This document shows, in pieces, positions 41,864 to 55,091 of a DNA stretch of 64,000 nt (within the stretch, counting starts at the first letter, position 1; the number at the start of each line of letters is the position of its first letter). This stretch comes from Enterobacter chuandaensis. GTDB taxonomy: Bacteria; Pseudomonadota; Gammaproteobacteria; Enterobacterales; Enterobacteriaceae. The notes under the pieces were generated by a model. That model had not been told where the DNA came from and made no database searches. It saw nothing but the letters and a program-made list of their open reading frames with translations. Location of the stretch: positions 27,789-91,788 of the forward strand of contig NZ_QZCS01000018.1 of NCBI RefSeq assembly GCF_003594915.1, given 5' to 3'. The translations under genes were made by a program, and so were the position numbers.

Positions 41864-42260
41864 TCTCGATCCCCGTCACACTTTATTTTCCCGGCCTCTG
41901 CGCCGGGGGAATTCCCTCGTTTGAAATATTCTAATTCCACGCCATTTTTCGCATTAGTTTTTCTCATGTTATGATTTTTATGTGACGGAAATTCGGCCCG
42001 TTTTTCCGCACGAAATATCACCATGTGCTAAATCCTGTTAGATCATTGTTAATTTTGTGCGGGGTTAATCGCATTTTTCCAGTGAATAACTCTGTAGGCT
42101 TTTCAGCGTTTTTTGGTCATAAGCTAATGTGATGACCCGTTTTACCTTATGGTTAACCGCCGGTTTCGGTGGTAAGTTCAGGTAAAAGAGAACGTTTGCG
42201 TCGGCATTCGGGAACGAGGCCGATACCGGGTTTCACGGTGAATTTTTCAACGAGGACAAG
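41864..42260. promoter_or_regulatory. gcvTHP promoter and leader region
   Basis: No gene is seen in these 397 bases. They are AT-rich between about 41930 and 42170, as in the E. coli gcv control region bound by Lrp and GcvA, and include CTAAT and CATTAG elements like GcvA half-sites. A PurR-like box lies at 42186-42201. Confidence 0.6.
42186..42201. promoter_or_regulatory. PurR-like box before gcvT
   Basis: AAGAGAACGTTTGCGT matches the PurR consensus ACGCAAACGTTTGCGT at 13 of 16 positions, with the right half exact. PurR represses the gcv operon in E. coli from this position. Confidence 0.55.
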
Positions 42261-43355
42261 ATGGCTCAACAGACTCCTTTGTACGAACAGCACGTGTTAT
42301 GCGGCGCCCGCATGGTGGACTTCCATGGCTGGATGATGCCGCTGCACTACGGCTCGCAGATTGATGAGCACCACGCGGTGCGCACCGATGCCGGTATGTT
42401 CGACGTGTCCCACATGACGATTGTCGATCTGCGCGGTAGCCGCACCCGGGAGTTTTTGCGTTATCTGCTGGCAAATGACGTCGCCAAACTGAAGACCCCG
42501 GGTAAAGCGCTCTATACCGGCATGCTGAATGCCTCGGGCGGCGTGATTGATGACCTTATCGTCTACTACTTCACCGAAGATTTCTTCCGCCTCGTTGTAA
42601 ACTCCGCCACCCGCGAAAAAGACCTCTCCTGGATCACCCAACACGCCGAACCTTATGCCATCGACATCACCGTCCGTGACGATCTGTCGCTGATCGCCGT
42701 GCAGGGGCCGAACGCGCAGGCGAAAGCCGCGTCTCTGTTTAACGACGAGCAGCGTAAAGCAACCGAAGGCATGAAGCCGTTCTTCGGCGTGCAGGCGGGC
42801 GATCTGTTTATCGCCACCACCGGCTACACCGGGGAAGCGGGCTACGAAATTGCGATGCCGAACGAGAAAGCCGCCGATTTCTGGCGTGCGCTGGTGGAAG
42901 CGGGCGTGAAGCCTGCGGGTCTGGGCGCACGCGATACGCTGCGTCTGGAAGCCGGGATGAACCTCTACGGTCAGGAGATGGATGAAGGCGTCTCTCCGCT
43001 GGCGGCCAACATGGGCTGGACCATCGCGTGGGAACCGGCTGACCGTGATTTCATTGGCCGTGAAGCGCTGGAGATGCAGCGTGAGAAGGGCACTGAACAA
43101 CTGGTTGGTCTGGTAATGAAGGAAAAAGGCGTGCTGCGCGGCGAACTGCCAGTGCGTTTTACCGATGCCGACGGCAATCCTCGCGAAGGCGTGATCACCA
43201 GCGGGTCCTTCTCCCCGACGCTGGGCTACAGTATTGCACTGGCACGCGTGCCGGCGGGCATTGGCGACACGGCGGTGGTACAAATCCGCAACCGCGAAAT
43301 GCCGGTCCACGTGACCAAACCGATTTTTGTTCGCGCCGGTAAGCCGGTCGCCTAA
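42261..43355 (+). CDS. gcvT: Glycine cleavage T protein (aminomethyltransferase)
   Basis: GcvT passes the methylene carbon from aminomethyl-lipoyl GcvH to tetrahydrofolate and releases ammonia. The 364-residue protein shows [21 protein letters not shown] and [18 protein letters not shown]. It is first in gcvT-gcvH-gcvP, 23 bases before gcvH. The fold is shared with YgfZ, encoded at 50887. Confidence 0.97.
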   Translation: MAQQTPLYEQHVLCGARMVDFHGWMMPLHYGSQIDEHHAVRTDAGMFDVSHMTIVDLRGSRTREFLRYLLANDVAKLKTPGKALYTGMLNASGGVIDDLIVYYFTEDFFRLVVNSATREKDLSWITQHAEPYAIDITVRDDLSLIAVQGPNAQAKAASLFNDEQRKATEGMKPFFGVQAGDLFIATTGYTGEAGYEIAMPNEKAADFWRALVEAGVKPAGLGARDTLRLEAGMNLYGQEMDEGVSPLAANMGWTIAWEPADRDFIGREALEMQREKGTEQLVGLVMKEKGVLRGELPVRFTDADGNPREGVITSGSFSPTLGYSIALARVPAGIGDTAVVQIRNREMPVHVTKPIFVRAGKPVA

Positions 43356-43378
43356 CTATTTTTATCAGGAGAACTTCA

Positions 43379-43768
43379 ATGAGCAATGTGCCAGCAGAAC
43401 TGAAATACAGCAAAGAACACGAGTGGCTGCGCAAAGAGGCGGACGGCACTTATACCGTTGGGATCACCGAGCACGCGCAAGAGCTGCTGGGCGACATGGT
43501 GTTTGTTGACCTGCCTGAAGTGGGCGCAACCGTCAGCGCGGGCGATGACTGCGCCGTGGCGGAGTCCGTGAAAGCGGCGTCTGATATCTACGCACCGGTA
43601 AGCGGCGAGATTGTTGCCGTGAACGACGCGCTGAGCGACTCCCCGGAACTGGTTAACAGCGAGCCGTATGAAGGCGGCTGGATCTTCAAGATCAAAGCCA
43701 GCGACGAATCTCAGGTTGCCGCGCTGCTGGATGCGACCGCGTACGAAGCACTGTTAGAAGACGAGTAA
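43379..43768 (+). CDS. gcvH: Glycine cleavage H protein
   Basis: GcvH carries the lipoyl arm that shuttles aminomethyl groups between P, T and L proteins. The 129-residue protein has the lipoylated Lys in [15 protein letters not shown] near residue 64. AGGAG precedes the ATG. A short palindrome lies between it and gcvP. Confidence 0.97.
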   Translation: MSNVPAELKYSKEHEWLRKEADGTYTVGITEHAQELLGDMVFVDLPEVGATVSAGDDCAVAESVKAASDIYAPVSGEIVAVNDALSDSPELVNSEPYEGGWIFKIKASDESQVAALLDATAYEALLEDE

Positions 43769-43773
43769 GCATT

Positions 43774-43800
43774 CTCCCTCTCCCCTTTGGGGAGAGGGAG
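43774..43800. repeat. Intergenic palindrome inside the gcv operon
   Basis: TCCCTCTCCCC-TTT-GGGGAGAGGGAG is a compact copy of the GGGAGAGGG family between gcvH and gcvP. It could adjust relative expression of the operon genes, but that is not shown. Confidence 0.75.
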
Positions 43801-43837
43801 AAAACACATTCACTGCACGTTTCAGGAACCATCGCTC

Positions 43838-46711
43838 ATGACACAGACTTTAAGCCAGCTTGAAAACCGTGGCGCCTTCATTGAACGTCACATTGGGCCG
43901 GATGCTCAGCAACAGCAGGAGATGCTGAAGACGGTTGGCGCGGATTCATTAAACGCACTGATCGGCCAGATTGTGCCAAAAGATATCCAGCTTGCCACGC
44001 CGCCTCAGGTGGGGGAAGCCACCACGGAGTTCGCCGCGCTGGCGGAGCTGAAGGCTATCGCAGGCCTGAACAAGCGCTATAAGTCTTACATTGGCATGGG
44101 CTACACCAACGTGCAGCTGCCGCCGGTTATCCTGCGCAATATGCTGGAAAACCCGGGCTGGTACACCGCTTACACCCCTTATCAGCCAGAAGTGTCCCAG
44201 GGCCGTCTGGAAGCGCTGCTGAACTTCCAGCAGGTGACGCTGGATCTGACCGGTATGGACATTGCCTCCGCGTCTCTGCTGGATGAAGCGACCGCCGCCG
44301 CCGAAGCGATGGCGATGGCAAAACGCGTGAGCAAGCTGAAAAATGCCAACCGCTTCTTCGTGGCGGCAGACGTGCATCCGCAGACGCTGGACGTGGTGCG
44401 CACCCGCGCGGAAACCTTCGGCTTTGACGTGATCGTCGACGACGCCGACAAAGTGCTGGATCACCAGGACGTCTTCGGCGTGCTGCTGCAGCAGGTGGGC
44501 ACCACCGGTGAAGTACACGACTACGGCGCGCTGATTGCCGAGCTGAAATCCCGCAAAGTGGTTGTCAGCGTTGCCGCCGATTTTATGGCGCTGGTGCTGC
44601 TGACCGCGCCGGGCAAACAGGGCGCGGATATTGTATTCGGCTCCGCGCAACGCTTTGGCGTGCCGATGGGCTACGGCGGCCCGCACGCGGCGTTCTTCGG
44701 CGCGAAAGATGAATTCAAACGCTCCATGCCAGGCCGTATCATCGGCGTCTCAAAAGATGCTGCCGGTAACACCGCGCTGCGCATGGCGATGCAGACCCGC
44801 GAGCAGCATATCCGCCGTGAGAAAGCGAACTCCAACATCTGTACTTCCCAGGTCCTGCTGGCAAACATCGCCAGCCTGTATGCAGTATTCCACGGTCCGG
44901 CTGGCCTGAAGCGCATTGCCAGCCGCATTCACCGCCTGGCCGATATTCTGGCCTGCGGCCTGCAGCAGAAAGGCCTCAAGCTGCGCCACGCCCACTACTT
45001 CGATACCCTGTGCGTGGAAGTGGCAGACAAAGCGGCCGTGCTGGCGCGCGCGGATGCAGCAGAAATCAACCTGCGCAGCGACATCCACAATGCGGTCGGC
45101 ATTACGCTGGATGAAAGCACCACCCGTGACGATATCCTGAATCTGTTCAGCGTGTTGCTGGGCGACGGACACGGTCTGGACATTGATACGCTCGACAAAG
45201 AGGTCGCGCTCGACAGCCGCTCTATTCAGGAAAGCATGCTGCGCAATGACGCGATCCTGACTCACCCGGTGTTCAACCGCTATCACAGCGAAACCGAGAT
45301 GATGCGCTATATGCACTCTCTGGAGCGCAAAGATCTGGCGCTGAACCAGGCGATGATCCCGCTGGGATCCTGCACCATGAAGCTGAACGCCGCGGCAGAG
45401 ATGATCCCGATCACATGGCCTGAATTCTCCGAGCTGCACCCGTTCTGCCCGCCAGAGCAGGCGGAAGGTTATCACATGATGATCAACCAGCTTTCCGACT
45501 GGCTGGTGAAGCTGACCGGTTACGACGCGCTCTGTATGCAGCCGAACTCCGGCGCGCAGGGTGAATACGCGGGCCTGCTGGCGATCCGTCACTATCACGA
45601 AAGCCGCAACGAAGGTCACCGCGATATCTGCCTGATCCCAAGCTCCGCCCACGGTACCAACCCGGCCTCAGCCCAGATGGCGGGCATGGAAGTGGTGGTC
45701 GTGGCCTGCGATAAGAACGGCAACATCGATCTGGCCGACCTGCGTGCGAAAGCCGAGCAGGCGGGCGACAAGCTCTCCTGCATCATGGTGACCTACCCGT
45801 CCACCCACGGCGTGTACGAAGAGACCATCCGTGAAGTGTGCGAAGTGGTGCACCAGTTTGGCGGTCAGGTTTACCTCGACGGCGCGAACATGAACGCTCA
45901 GGTGGGCATTACCTCTCCGGGCTTTATCGGCGCGGACGTGTCGCACCTGAACCTGCACAAAACCTTCTGCATTCCGCACGGTGGTGGCGGCCCGGGCATG
46001 GGTCCTATCGGCGTGAAAGCGCACCTGGCACCGTTTGTGCCGGGCCACAGCGTGGTGCAGATTGAAGGCATGCTGACCCGTCAGGGCGCGGTCTCTGCGG
46101 CCCCGTTCGGTAGCGCATCAATCCTGCCTATCAGCTGGATGTACATCCGCATGATGGGCGCGGAAGGGCTGAAGCAGGCGAGCCAGGTGGCTATCCTGAA
46201 CGCTAACTATATTGCGACTCGCCTGAAGTCCGCCTTCCCAGTGCTCTATACCGGCCGTGACGGTCGCGTGGCGCACGAGTGCATTCTGGATATTCGTCCG
46301 CTGAAAGAAGCGACGGGCATCAGCGAACTGGATATTGCCAAGCGTCTGATCGACTACGGCTTCCACGCGCCAACCATGTCGTTCCCGGTTGCGGGCACGC
46401 TGATGGTGGAGCCAACCGAGTCTGAAAGCAAAGCCGAGCTGGACCGCTTTATCGACGCGATGCTGGCCATCCGCATGGAGATCGATCGCGTGCAGGACGG
46501 CGAGTGGACGCTGGAAGATAACCCGCTGGTTAACGCCCCGCACACCCAGCATGAGATGGTGTCCGAATGGAACCACGGTTATTCCCGCGAACTGGCCGTC
46601 TTCCCGGCAGGTGTGGCAAACAAATACTGGCCGACCGTGAAGCGTCTTGATGACGTGTACGGCGACCGTAACCTGTTCTGCTCCTGCGTGCCGATGAGCG
46701 AATACCAGTAA
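43838..46711 (+). CDS. gcvP: Glycine dehydrogenase (decarboxylating), P protein
   Basis: GcvP decarboxylates glycine with PLP and loads the aminomethyl group on GcvH. The 957-residue protein has two homologous halves; the PLP lysine is in [17 protein letters not shown] near residue 708, and GSCTMKLNA is also conserved. The ATG at 43838 ([10 protein letters not shown]) matches E. coli in length; the frame opens 17 codons earlier inside the repeat-derived region. A REP palindrome with nine T ends the operon. Confidence 0.97.
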   Translation: MTQTLSQLENRGAFIERHIGPDAQQQQEMLKTVGADSLNALIGQIVPKDIQLATPPQVGEATTEFAALAELKAIAGLNKRYKSYIGMGYTNVQLPPVILRNMLENPGWYTAYTPYQPEVSQGRLEALLNFQQVTLDLTGMDIASASLLDEATAAAEAMAMAKRVSKLKNANRFFVAADVHPQTLDVVRTRAETFGFDVIVDDADKVLDHQDVFGVLLQQVGTTGEVHDYGALIAELKSRKVVVSVAADFMALVLLTAPGKQGADIVFGSAQRFGVPMGYGGPHAAFFGAKDEFKRSMPGRIIGVSKDAAGNTALRMAMQTREQHIRREKANSNICTSQVLLANIASLYAVFHGPAGLKRIASRIHRLADILACGLQQKGLKLRHAHYFDTLCVEVADKAAVLARADAAEINLRSDIHNAVGITLDESTTRDDILNLFSVLLGDGHGLDIDTLDKEVALDSRSIQESMLRNDAILTHPVFNRYHSETEMMRYMHSLERKDLALNQAMIPLGSCTMKLNAAAEMIPITWPEFSELHPFCPPEQAEGYHMMINQLSDWLVKLTGYDALCMQPNSGAQGEYAGLLAIRHYHESRNEGHRDICLIPSSAHGTNPASAQMAGMEVVVVACDKNGNIDLADLRAKAEQAGDKLSCIMVTYPSTHGVYEETIREVCEVVHQFGGQVYLDGANMNAQVGITSPGFIGADVSHLNLHKTFCIPHGGGGPGMGPIGVKAHLAPFVPGHSVVQIEGMLTRQGAVSAAPFGSASILPISWMYIRMMGAEGLKQASQVAILNANYIATRLKSAFPVLYTGRDGRVAHECILDIRPLKEATGISELDIAKRLIDYGFHAPTMSFPVAGTLMVEPTESESKAELDRFIDAMLAIRMEIDRVQDGEWTLEDNPLVNAPHTQHEMVSEWNHGYSRELAVFPAGVANKYWPTVKRLDDVYGDRNLFCSCVPMSEYQ

Positions 46712-46725
46712 TTATTTGCCATACT

Positions 46726-46765
46726 GTAGGCCGGGTAAGCGTTAGCGCCACCCGGCTTTTTTTTT
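46726..46765 (+). repeat. REP-type palindrome acting as gcv terminator
   Basis: GTAGGCCGGGTAAGCGTTAG followed by CGCCACCCGGC (to 46756) and then nine T. The stem plus T run makes a likely rho-independent terminator of gcvTHP, 14 bases before the ygfF start. Confidence 0.8.
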
Positions 46766-46778
46766 CTGGAGGTTGTGA

Positions 46779-47522
46779 ATGGCAATTGCACTGGTCACCG
46801 GCGCCAGCCGCGGCATTGGGAAAGCCACCGCGCTGCAGTTGGCACACGAAGGCTACACCGTGGCGGTGAACTATCACCACAACATTAAAGCCGCGACGGA
46901 CGTCATCAATCAGATCGTTGAGGCAGGTGGTAAAGCGTTTGCCGTGCGCGCGGACATCAGCGACGAAGCGCAGGTACTGGCGATGTTCGACAGCATCGAT
47001 CGTGAAGGCGAGCCGCTTCGTGCGCTGGTCAATAATGCGGGCATTCTGTTTGAGCAATCCACCATTGAGAATCTGTCCGCAGAGCGCATTAACCGCGTGC
47101 TGGCGACCAACGTCACGGGCTACTTTCTCTGCTGTCGTGAGGCGGTGAAACGCATGTCCATCAAGCATGGCGGCAAGGGCGGGGCGATTGTGAATGTCTC
47201 TTCCGCGGCGTCGCGTTTGGGCGCGCCGGGAGAATATGTCGATTACGCTGCTTCTAAAGGCGCGGTAGATTCCCTGACCACCGGGCTATCGCTGGAGGTG
47301 GCGGCGCAGGGTATTCGCGTGAACTGCGTGCGGCCTGGGCTGATTTATACCGATATTCACGCGTCCGGCGGAGAGCCGGGGCGGGTGGATCGCGTGAAAT
47401 CGTTGCTGCCGATGCAGCGCGGCGGCCAGCCGGAAGAGGTGGCGCAGGCGATTGTCTGGCTGCTGAGCGAGAAGGCGTCTTACGTGACGGGCAGTTTTTT
47501 AGAGTTGGCTGGCGGGAAATAA
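46779..47522 (+). CDS. ygfF: SDR-family oxidoreductase YgfF
   Basis: The 247-residue short-chain dehydrogenase has the cofactor motif VTGASRGIGKA, NNAG (VNNAGILFEQ), and the active-site YAASK with upstream Ser. It matches E. coli YgfF along the whole length; its substrate is unknown. GGAGG lies at 46767-46771. It follows gcvP on the same strand behind the REP terminator and is convergent to bglA. Confidence 0.93.
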   Translation: MAIALVTGASRGIGKATALQLAHEGYTVAVNYHHNIKAATDVINQIVEAGGKAFAVRADISDEAQVLAMFDSIDREGEPLRALVNNAGILFEQSTIENLSAERINRVLATNVTGYFLCCREAVKRMSIKHGGKGGAIVNVSSAASRLGAPGEYVDYAASKGAVDSLTTGLSLEVAAQGIRVNCVRPGLIYTDIHASGGEPGRVDRVKSLLPMQRGGQPEEVAQAIVWLLSEKASYVTGSFLELAGGK

Positions 47523-47523
47523 A

Positions 47524-47561
47524 CCCCTCACCCTAACCCTCTCCCCAAAGGGGAGAGGGGA
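47524..47561. repeat. Intergenic palindrome, CCCTCACCC family
   Basis: ACCCCTCACCCTAACCCTCT followed by CCCCAAAGGGGAGAGGGG lies between convergent ygfF and bglA. It is the fullest copy in the window, with a six-base-pair or longer G/C stem. Confidence 0.8.
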
Positions 47562-47569
47562 TCACGGCG

Positions 47570-49096
<1,527 letters not shown>

Positions 49097-49119
49097 TCAC
49101 ATCGAAAAAACAGGGTGTT

Positions 49120-49851
49120 TTATTCCGTCAGTTTCTTCGCCAGCTTGCGTCCGAGAGATTCCAGAATATAGATGACGGGAATTTGCGTGGTGATATCGTA
49201 GACACCACCAATTCGCGTCTGGGGAACGTGCCAGGAGAGATTAAAGTCCGCCAGTTTTGCCAGGCGCGAGTGTTCGTGGCTGGTAATAGAGAGCACCTTG
49301 CAGTGATGCAGGCTGAACTGGCTGGCGAAGCGCAGGATCTCCTCAGTTTCACCCGAGACGGAGAGCACAATCGCCAGCGCATTTTTCGCCATATCATTGG
49401 TGACCGGGAAATAAGGATCATCAATATGATTACTGAATTTACCAATATTCGAAAAGAAACGTGCACCATATTTCGCCAGTGAGCCTGACGTTCCCGCCCC
49501 GACAAATATAATGCGCTCTGAAGAGAGAATGATATTTACCGCGTCATTTAATAGCGCATCGAACTCTTCGTTATTCACGCTTTTAAAGAAGCTGATAATT
49601 TCGCTTGCACCGAAATTCGTCTGCTGGGGCTCGTTCTGCTCAAGATAGAGCTTAAAGCGCACGCGAAATTCAGAATACCCTTCGCAGTTGAGCTTGCGGC
49701 AAAAGCGCAGGATGGTGGTGGTTGAGACGCCAGCCGCATCCGCCAGCTCGCGGATGGTCATGTACATCACTTTGTCACGATTTTTAATGACATAGTTATA
49801 GACCATCATTTCCAGATTATTGAGACTGGCAATGGCGGAGTGGGTGAACAT
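49120..49851 (-). CDS. MurR/RpiR-family transcriptional regulator
   Basis: The 243-residue protein has an N-terminal HTH_6 domain (about 1-75, with IRELADAAGVSTTTILRFCRK) and a C-terminal SIS domain (about 105-225, with FVGAGTSGSLAKYGARFF and ALAIVLSVSGETEEIL), which binds a phosphosugar. It is upstream of bglA on the same strand, so sensing a phospho-beta-glucoside product is a fair inference. E. coli K-12 lacks it here. A GTG two codons before the ATG is an alternative start; neither has a good ribosome site. Confidence 0.88.
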   Translation of the reverse strand: MFTHSAIASLNNLEMMVYNYVIKNRDKVMYMTIRELADAAGVSTTTILRFCRKLNCEGYSEFRVRFKLYLEQNEPQQTNFGASEIISFFKSVNNEEFDALLNDAVNIILSSERIIFVGAGTSGSLAKYGARFFSNIGKFSNHIDDPYFPVTNDMAKNALAIVLSVSGETEEILRFASQFSLHHCKVLSITSHEHSRLAKLADFNLSWHVPQTRIGGVYDITTQIPVIYILESLGRKLAKKLTE

Positions 49852-50089
49852 ACTCACAGTGGCAAAACTCTCATTCAGACCTCATTTATCCATCATACCA
49901 TGCAGCCAGGCGGCAGGATCCAATTTTATGCCCTTGATTCTTAATGATTAAATTTTTACGTGAACAATTGTTAGGTGAAAGGTTTGTATATATCTATGAT
50001 TTTTAGGTATAAATTTTGAAATGAATTTATTTTAGCTAACAGGTGTTCACTGGAATCATTCTCAGTTAGCATAGATATGCGATGAATAA

Positions 50090-50776
<687 letters not shown>

Positions 50777-50796
50777 TTTTTTCTACCGTGCGGGCG

Positions 50797-50836
50797 GTTG
50801 CCCTCACCCCGGTCCTCTTCCATAGGGAGAGGGAGG
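50797..50836. repeat. Intergenic palindrome, CCCTCACCC family
   Basis: GTTGCCCTCACCCCGGTCCT then CTTCCATAGGGAGAGGGAG is a diverged copy between convergent trhA and ygfZ. Confidence 0.7.
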
Positions 50837-50847
50837 ACACCAAAACC

Positions 50848-50879
50848 GTAGGCCCGGTAAGCGCAGCGTCACCGGGCGA
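50848..50879. repeat. REP-type palindrome
   Basis: GTAGGCCCGGTAAGCGCAGC followed by GTCACCGGGCGA is the C-variant of the unit also found at 31285. It adjoins the palindrome at 50797. Confidence 0.75.
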
Positions 50880-50886
50880 TACAGCA

Positions 50887-51867
50887 TCACTCATCCAGTG
50901 AATACGGCAGCGGCTCAATACTCAATGTATTGGCATCGTCACGTACACGGAATACGCTGTCGGCTTCCATATCGTTGTTCATGACAACCTGCACCAGCAG
51001 GCGGCCATCATCAAGCTGTACGGCGGCTAACACGGTGCCGGTGCGGCGCCAGTTCTCACCCATCTTCAGTTCCAGGTCTTCACCCGCTTCCGGTACACGG
51101 CTGGCATGGCCCGCCAGCGTCCACAGCGCGCGTTTGTTTGCCCCGCGGAATTTTGCACGCGCTACCATCTCCTGGCCGGTGTAGCAGCCTTTTTTGAAGC
51201 TGATCCCGCCCAGCGCCTGCAGGTTAGTTGCCTGGGGAATAAACTGCGCGCTGTTGGCCGCGTCAATCACCGGCAGGCCCGCTTCGATGTTCAGCGCCAG
51301 CCATTGCTGACTGTTGTTGAGCTGCGCTTCGCCGCGCAGTGCCTCGGTGACCCGTTCCGCCGTTGCGACATCGGTGACTAACAGGAAGCGCTCTGCCGGA
51401 TGTTCAAACCACAGGATGGAGGTTGCGTCCTCGCTGACCACCTGTTTTTCCGCATCCGGTAGCGCAGCAAACAGATTTTGCAGCGCCGCACGCGCCTGGA
51501 AGCCCGCCACGCCCAGCAGAACATGTTCGTCGTCCGGGGCGATGGTGACTTTGGAAAAGACCGCGTATTTTTTCAGCTCTTTGAGCTGCGCATCGCGCAG
51601 GCTGCGGCGCTCAATAAATGCAAAACCGTCCTGACGGCGGAGGAGACGCAGGTTGCTCCACATTTTGCCTTTAGGATCGCAGTGCGCGGCCAGCAGATGC
51701 TGGTGTTCAGTCAACTGTGCAACATCCGCAGTCACCTGACCCTGCAGGTATTTTTCGGCGTCGGCGCCGGAGAGGGTTGCCAGCGCCCAGTCATCAAGAG
51801 AAATAAGCGTCAGCGGCAGACGCGCAGAGGCGGCGGGCTGGCGAGGAGAAAATGGTGTAAATGCCAT
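50887..51867 (-). CDS. ygfZ: Folate-binding Fe-S protein maturation factor YgfZ
   Basis: YgfZ binds folate and supports some [4Fe-4S] enzymes, including MiaB, under oxidative stress. The 326-residue protein has the GcvT-like fold and the signature [17 protein letters not shown] near 220-236, with the reactive Cys. It is divergent from sdhE over 294 bases. Confidence 0.95.
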   Translation of the reverse strand: MAFTPFSPRQPAASARLPLTLISLDDWALATLSGADAEKYLQGQVTADVAQLTEHQHLLAAHCDPKGKMWSNLRLLRRQDGFAFIERRSLRDAQLKELKKYAVFSKVTIAPDDEHVLLGVAGFQARAALQNLFAALPDAEKQVVSEDATSILWFEHPAERFLLVTDVATAERVTEALRGEAQLNNSQQWLALNIEAGLPVIDAANSAQFIPQATNLQALGGISFKKGCYTGQEMVARAKFRGANKRALWTLAGHASRVPEAGEDLELKMGENWRRTGTVLAAVQLDDGRLLVQVVMNNDMEADSVFRVRDDANTLSIEPLPYSLDE

Positions 51868-52161
51868 AACGGTATCCTGAATTGCTTAACGCTTTGATAA
51901 TGCCTAATGGTAAAAGAGCCTGCAGGCATTGCAAGCGCTTTCAGCAGACCATTTGTGCCATAAACCGGTTATGCGTAGCGCTACGCAAAATAGTGTAATC
52001 CGCTGTCTTTGTAGGGATTATTCTGGAAGCCAGCTCGTCGATCGCAATATTCCAGTAATGAAACGGTCAAAAACACGTTACACTAGCTGGTGTCCCCATA
52101 GAGAAATTAAGAACAGAGAACGGGGTACCGACTGTGCCAAACGTAATGCAGGAACCTGAAC

Positions 52162-52428
52162 ATGGATATTAACAACAAGGCCCGAATTCACTGGGCATGC
52201 CGTCGCGGCATGCGTGAACTTGATATTTCCATCATGCCTTTCTTCGAATATGAATACGACAGCTTAAGCGATGATGATAAGCGTCTGTTTGTTCGTCTGC
52301 TTGAGTCTGATGATCCAGATTTATTCAACTGGCTGATGAACCACGGCAAACCCGCCGACACCGAGTTGCAACGGATGGTGCAATTAATTCAAACACGGAA
52401 TCGGGAACGTGGTCCTGTGGCAATCTGA
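52162..52428 (+). CDS. sdhE: FAD assembly factor SdhE
   Basis: SdhE (YgfY) helps attach FAD to succinate dehydrogenase and fumarate reductase flavoproteins. The 88-residue protein begins [21 protein letters not shown], which holds the conserved RGxxE motif. It overlaps cptA by 20 bases. CptA is the partner named in the same operon in E. coli. Confidence 0.95.
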   Translation: MDINNKARIHWACRRGMRELDISIMPFFEYEYDSLSDDDKRLFVRLLESDDPDLFNWLMNHGKPADTELQRMVQLIQTRNRERGPVAI

Positions 52429-52819
52429 TCTTCGCGTCTCGTGGCGCTCGCAGTGGATGTCTTTGTTGCTCCACGGCCTGGTTGCGGCCATCGTGCTACT
52501 GATGCCATGGCCGCTCAGCTATACGCCGCTGTGGCTGCTGTTACTTTCGTTTGTTGTTTTTGACAGCGTACGCAGCCAGCGTCGCATTAACGCGCGTCAG
52601 GGCGAGATCAAGCTGCTGATGGATTCCCGCCTGCGCTGGCAGGGAAAAGAGTGGGATATTCTCGGTGTGCCCTGGATGCTTAACACCGGCATGATGCTAC
52701 GGTTACGCAAAGTGGGGGGCGGACGTTGCCAACACCTGTGGCTGGCGGCGGACAGTATGGACGCGTCTGAATGGCGAGATCTGCGCCGGATGTTGCTGCA
52801 ACAGCCGACGCAGGAGTAG
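52409..52819 (+). CDS. cptA: CptA/YgfX membrane protein
   Basis: The 136-residue protein has two membrane segments (about 15-32 and 36-53) and a cytosolic tail. It was proposed as the toxin of an SdhE-linked pair acting on FtsZ and MreB; that toxin role is disputed in view of SdhE's flavinylation function. It starts at GTG inside the end of sdhE, giving [12 protein letters not shown] as in E. coli. Confidence 0.92.
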   Translation: MVLWQSDLRVSWRSQWMSLLLHGLVAAIVLLMPWPLSYTPLWLLLLSFVVFDSVRSQRRINARQGEIKLLMDSRLRWQGKEWDILGVPWMLNTGMMLRLRKVGGGRCQHLWLAADSMDASEWRDLRRMLLQQPTQE

Positions 52820-52824
52820 GGGCG

Positions 52825-53346
52825 TTAGCTAAATTTTTCTGCCATTTCGCCGAGGATCTGCTCGCACCAGGTTTGCAGGCGCTCATCGCTGAGATCGTAC
52901 TGATTGGTTTCATCCAGCGCGAGCCCGACAAACAGCTCGCCGTCGGCAATAATCGGTTTTTGACTGGTGAACTCATACCCTTCGGTTGGCCAGTAGCCGA
53001 TAAACGTCACCCCTTTCGGCACCAGCTTGTCGTGCAGCATGCCGAGTGCGTCCAGGAACCATTCTCCGTAGCCTAACTGGTCTCCCATGCCGTACATCGC
53101 AATAATTTTGCCGTCGAGATTCACGGAATCGAGCTGATCCCAGATGGCTTCCCAGTCTTCCTGTATCTCACCAAAATCCCAGGTTGGAATGCCGAGGATA
53201 AGCACGTCGTACTGCTCCATCAGCGCGACCGCATCATCTTTCAGGTTATGCAACGTCACCAGTTCCGGGCCAATGATGTCGCGAATTTTCTCTGCCGCCA
53301 TTTCGGTGTAGCAGGTGCTGGAACCATAGAACAGACCAATATTCAT
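52825..53346 (-). CDS. fldB: Flavodoxin 2 (FldB)
   Basis: FldB is an FMN electron carrier in the soxRS oxidative-stress regulon of E. coli. The 173 residues begin [20 protein letters not shown], the phosphate loop of long-chain flavodoxins, and contain [12 protein letters not shown] and [16 protein letters not shown]. It is convergent to cptA with only 5 bases between stops. Confidence 0.95.
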   Translation of the reverse strand: MNIGLFYGSSTCYTEMAAEKIRDIIGPELVTLHNLKDDAVALMEQYDVLILGIPTWDFGEIQEDWEAIWDQLDSVNLDGKIIAMYGMGDQLGYGEWFLDALGMLHDKLVPKGVTFIGYWPTEGYEFTSQKPIIADGELFVGLALDETNQYDLSDERLQTWCEQILGEMAEKFS

Positions 53347-53447
53347 CGCGTAACTATCTCAATTCATGCTTTGTCTTTGCGCGTAGTGTACCAGAAACCG
53401 GCCGCAATCAGGCATAATGGCCTGACTGCAGAATCAAAGGGGCTGAT

Positions 53448-54344
53448 GTGGAAAAGGATCTCGCACTCGTTGAACAGTTTCTCGACGCACTGTGGCTGGA
53501 GAAGAATCTGGCTGAGAATACGCTCAGTGCCTATCGGCGCGATCTCACCATGCTGGTGGAGTGGCTGGCGCGTCGGGAGTTATCGCTTGCGAGCGCGCAA
53601 AGCGACGACCTGCAGGCGCTGCTCGCTGAGCGTGTAGAAGGGGGGTACAAAGCCACCAGTTCTGCACGTTTGCTCAGCGCCATGCGTCGGCTTTTCCAGC
53701 ACCTTTACCGTGAGAAACTTCGCGAAGACGATCCCAGCGCGCTGCTGGCGTCCCCGAAACTCCCGCAGCGGCTGCCGAAAGATCTCAGCGAAGCACAAGT
53801 TGAGAGATTATTACAGTCACCGGCTGTTGACCTGCCGCTGGAGTTACGCGATAAAGCCATGCTTGAGCTATTGTATGCTACCGGCTTGCGCGTTTCGGAA
53901 CTGGTTGGCCTGACGATGAGCGACATCAGCCTGCGTCAGGGCGTGGTGCGCGTCATCGGTAAAGGCAATAAGGAAAGGCTGGTTCCGCTGGGAGAAGAGG
54001 CGGTTTATTGGCTGGAAACGTACCTTGAGCACGGCCGCCCCTGGCTGCTCAATGGCGCGTCTGTCGACGTTCTGTTTCCGAGCCAGCGCGCGCAGCAGAT
54101 GACGCGACAAACCTTCTGGCATCGCATCAAGCATTACGCCACACTGGCGGGTATCGACAGTGAAAAGCTTTCGCCGCACGTATTGCGTCACGCCTTCGCG
54201 ACGCATCTGTTAAACCACGGCGCAGATTTACGCGTGGTGCAGATGCTGCTGGGACACAGCGATCTTTCAACGACGCAAATTTACACCCACGTCGCGACGG
54301 AACGCCTGCGGCAGCTACACCAACAGCACCACCCTCGTGCGTGA
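53448..54344 (+). CDS. xerD: Site-specific recombinase XerD
   Basis: XerD acts with XerC and FtsK at dif to resolve chromosome dimers. The 298-residue tyrosine recombinase has the catalytic Arg in ATGLRVSELVGL, Lys in GKGNKERLVPLG, H-x-x-R in SPHVLRHAFATHLLNHG, His in LLGHSDLSTTQ, and Tyr in IYTHV. It starts at GTG, as the homology demands. dsbC and recJ follow closely. Confidence 0.97.
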   Translation: MEKDLALVEQFLDALWLEKNLAENTLSAYRRDLTMLVEWLARRELSLASAQSDDLQALLAERVEGGYKATSSARLLSAMRRLFQHLYREKLREDDPSALLASPKLPQRLPKDLSEAQVERLLQSPAVDLPLELRDKAMLELLYATGLRVSELVGLTMSDISLRQGVVRVIGKGNKERLVPLGEEAVYWLETYLEHGRPWLLNGASVDVLFPSQRAQQMTRQTFWHRIKHYATLAGIDSEKLSPHVLRHAFATHLLNHGADLRVVQMLLGHSDLSTTQIYTHVATERLRQLHQQHHPRA

Positions 54345-54372
54345 GTGCCGACAAATTGTAACAGGATCAATT

Positions 54373-55086
54373 ATGAAAAAGTCTTTCGCGCTGTTCACCC
54401 TGCTGGCAGCCTCATTTACCGGTTTCGCCCATGCGGATGACGCCGCCATCAAACAGTCCCTGGCTAAGCTTGGCGTTACCAGCAGCGACATCCAGCCTGC
54501 GCCGGTCGCCGGTATGAAAACGGTGCTGACGAACAGCGGCGTGCTGTACGTCACCGAAGACGGCAAACACTTCATTCAGGGGCCGCTGTACGACGTGAGC
54601 GGCGCGCAGCCGGTGAACGTCACCAACCAGCTGCTGATGAAAAACCTGAACGCGCTCGAAAAAGAGATGATTGTCTATAAAGCGGCGCAGGAAAAACACG
54701 TGATTACCGTCTTCACCGACATCACCTGTGGCTACTGTCACAAGCTGCACGAAGAGATGAAAGACTACAACGCGCTGGGCATTACCGTGCGCTATCTTGC
54801 CTTCCCGCGCGCAGGCGTGCAGAGCAAGCCAGAGCAGGATATGAAAGCGATCTGGTGTGCCAAAGACCGCAACAAAGCGTTTGATGACGCGATGAACGGT
54901 AAAGACGTTAAGCCTGCCTCCTGCGACATCGACATTGCTAACCACTACGCGTTGGGCGTGCAGTTTGGCGTGAGCGGTACGCCAGCGATTGTGCTGAGCA
55001 ATGGCTATGTGGTGCCGGGCTATCAGGGGCCGAAAGAGATGAAAGAGTTCCTCGACGCGCACCAGAAACAATTTGGTGGTAAATAA
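54373..55086 (+). CDS. dsbC: Protein disulfide isomerase DsbC
   Basis: DsbC rearranges wrong disulfides in the periplasm and is kept reduced by DsbD. The 237-residue precursor has a signal peptide (cut after HA, before DDAAIKQ), an N-terminal dimerisation domain, and a thioredoxin domain with the CGYC active site (TDITCGYCHKLH) and a cis-Pro in SGTPAIV. The ATG at 54373 gives MKKSFALFTLL. It lies in xerD-dsbC-recJ. Confidence 0.95.
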   Translation: MKKSFALFTLLAASFTGFAHADDAAIKQSLAKLGVTSSDIQPAPVAGMKTVLTNSGVLYVTEDGKHFIQGPLYDVSGAQPVNVTNQLLMKNLNALEKEMIVYKAAQEKHVITVFTDITCGYCHKLHEEMKDYNALGITVRYLAFPRAGVQSKPEQDMKAIWCAKDRNKAFDDAMNGKDVKPASCDIDIANHYALGVQFGVSGTPAIVLSNGYVVPGYQGPKEMKEFLDAHQKQFGGK

Positions 55087-55091
55087 TTCGC

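Noticed and set aside
41890..41907. Hairpin CCCGGC/GCCGGG after ubiI as a terminator
   Set aside because: The stem is short and no T run follows on either strand.
52409..52819. A new toxin-antitoxin pair with sdhE
   Set aside because: This is the conserved sdhE-cptA pair; the toxin claim already exists in the literature and is disputed, and nothing in this sequence adds to it.
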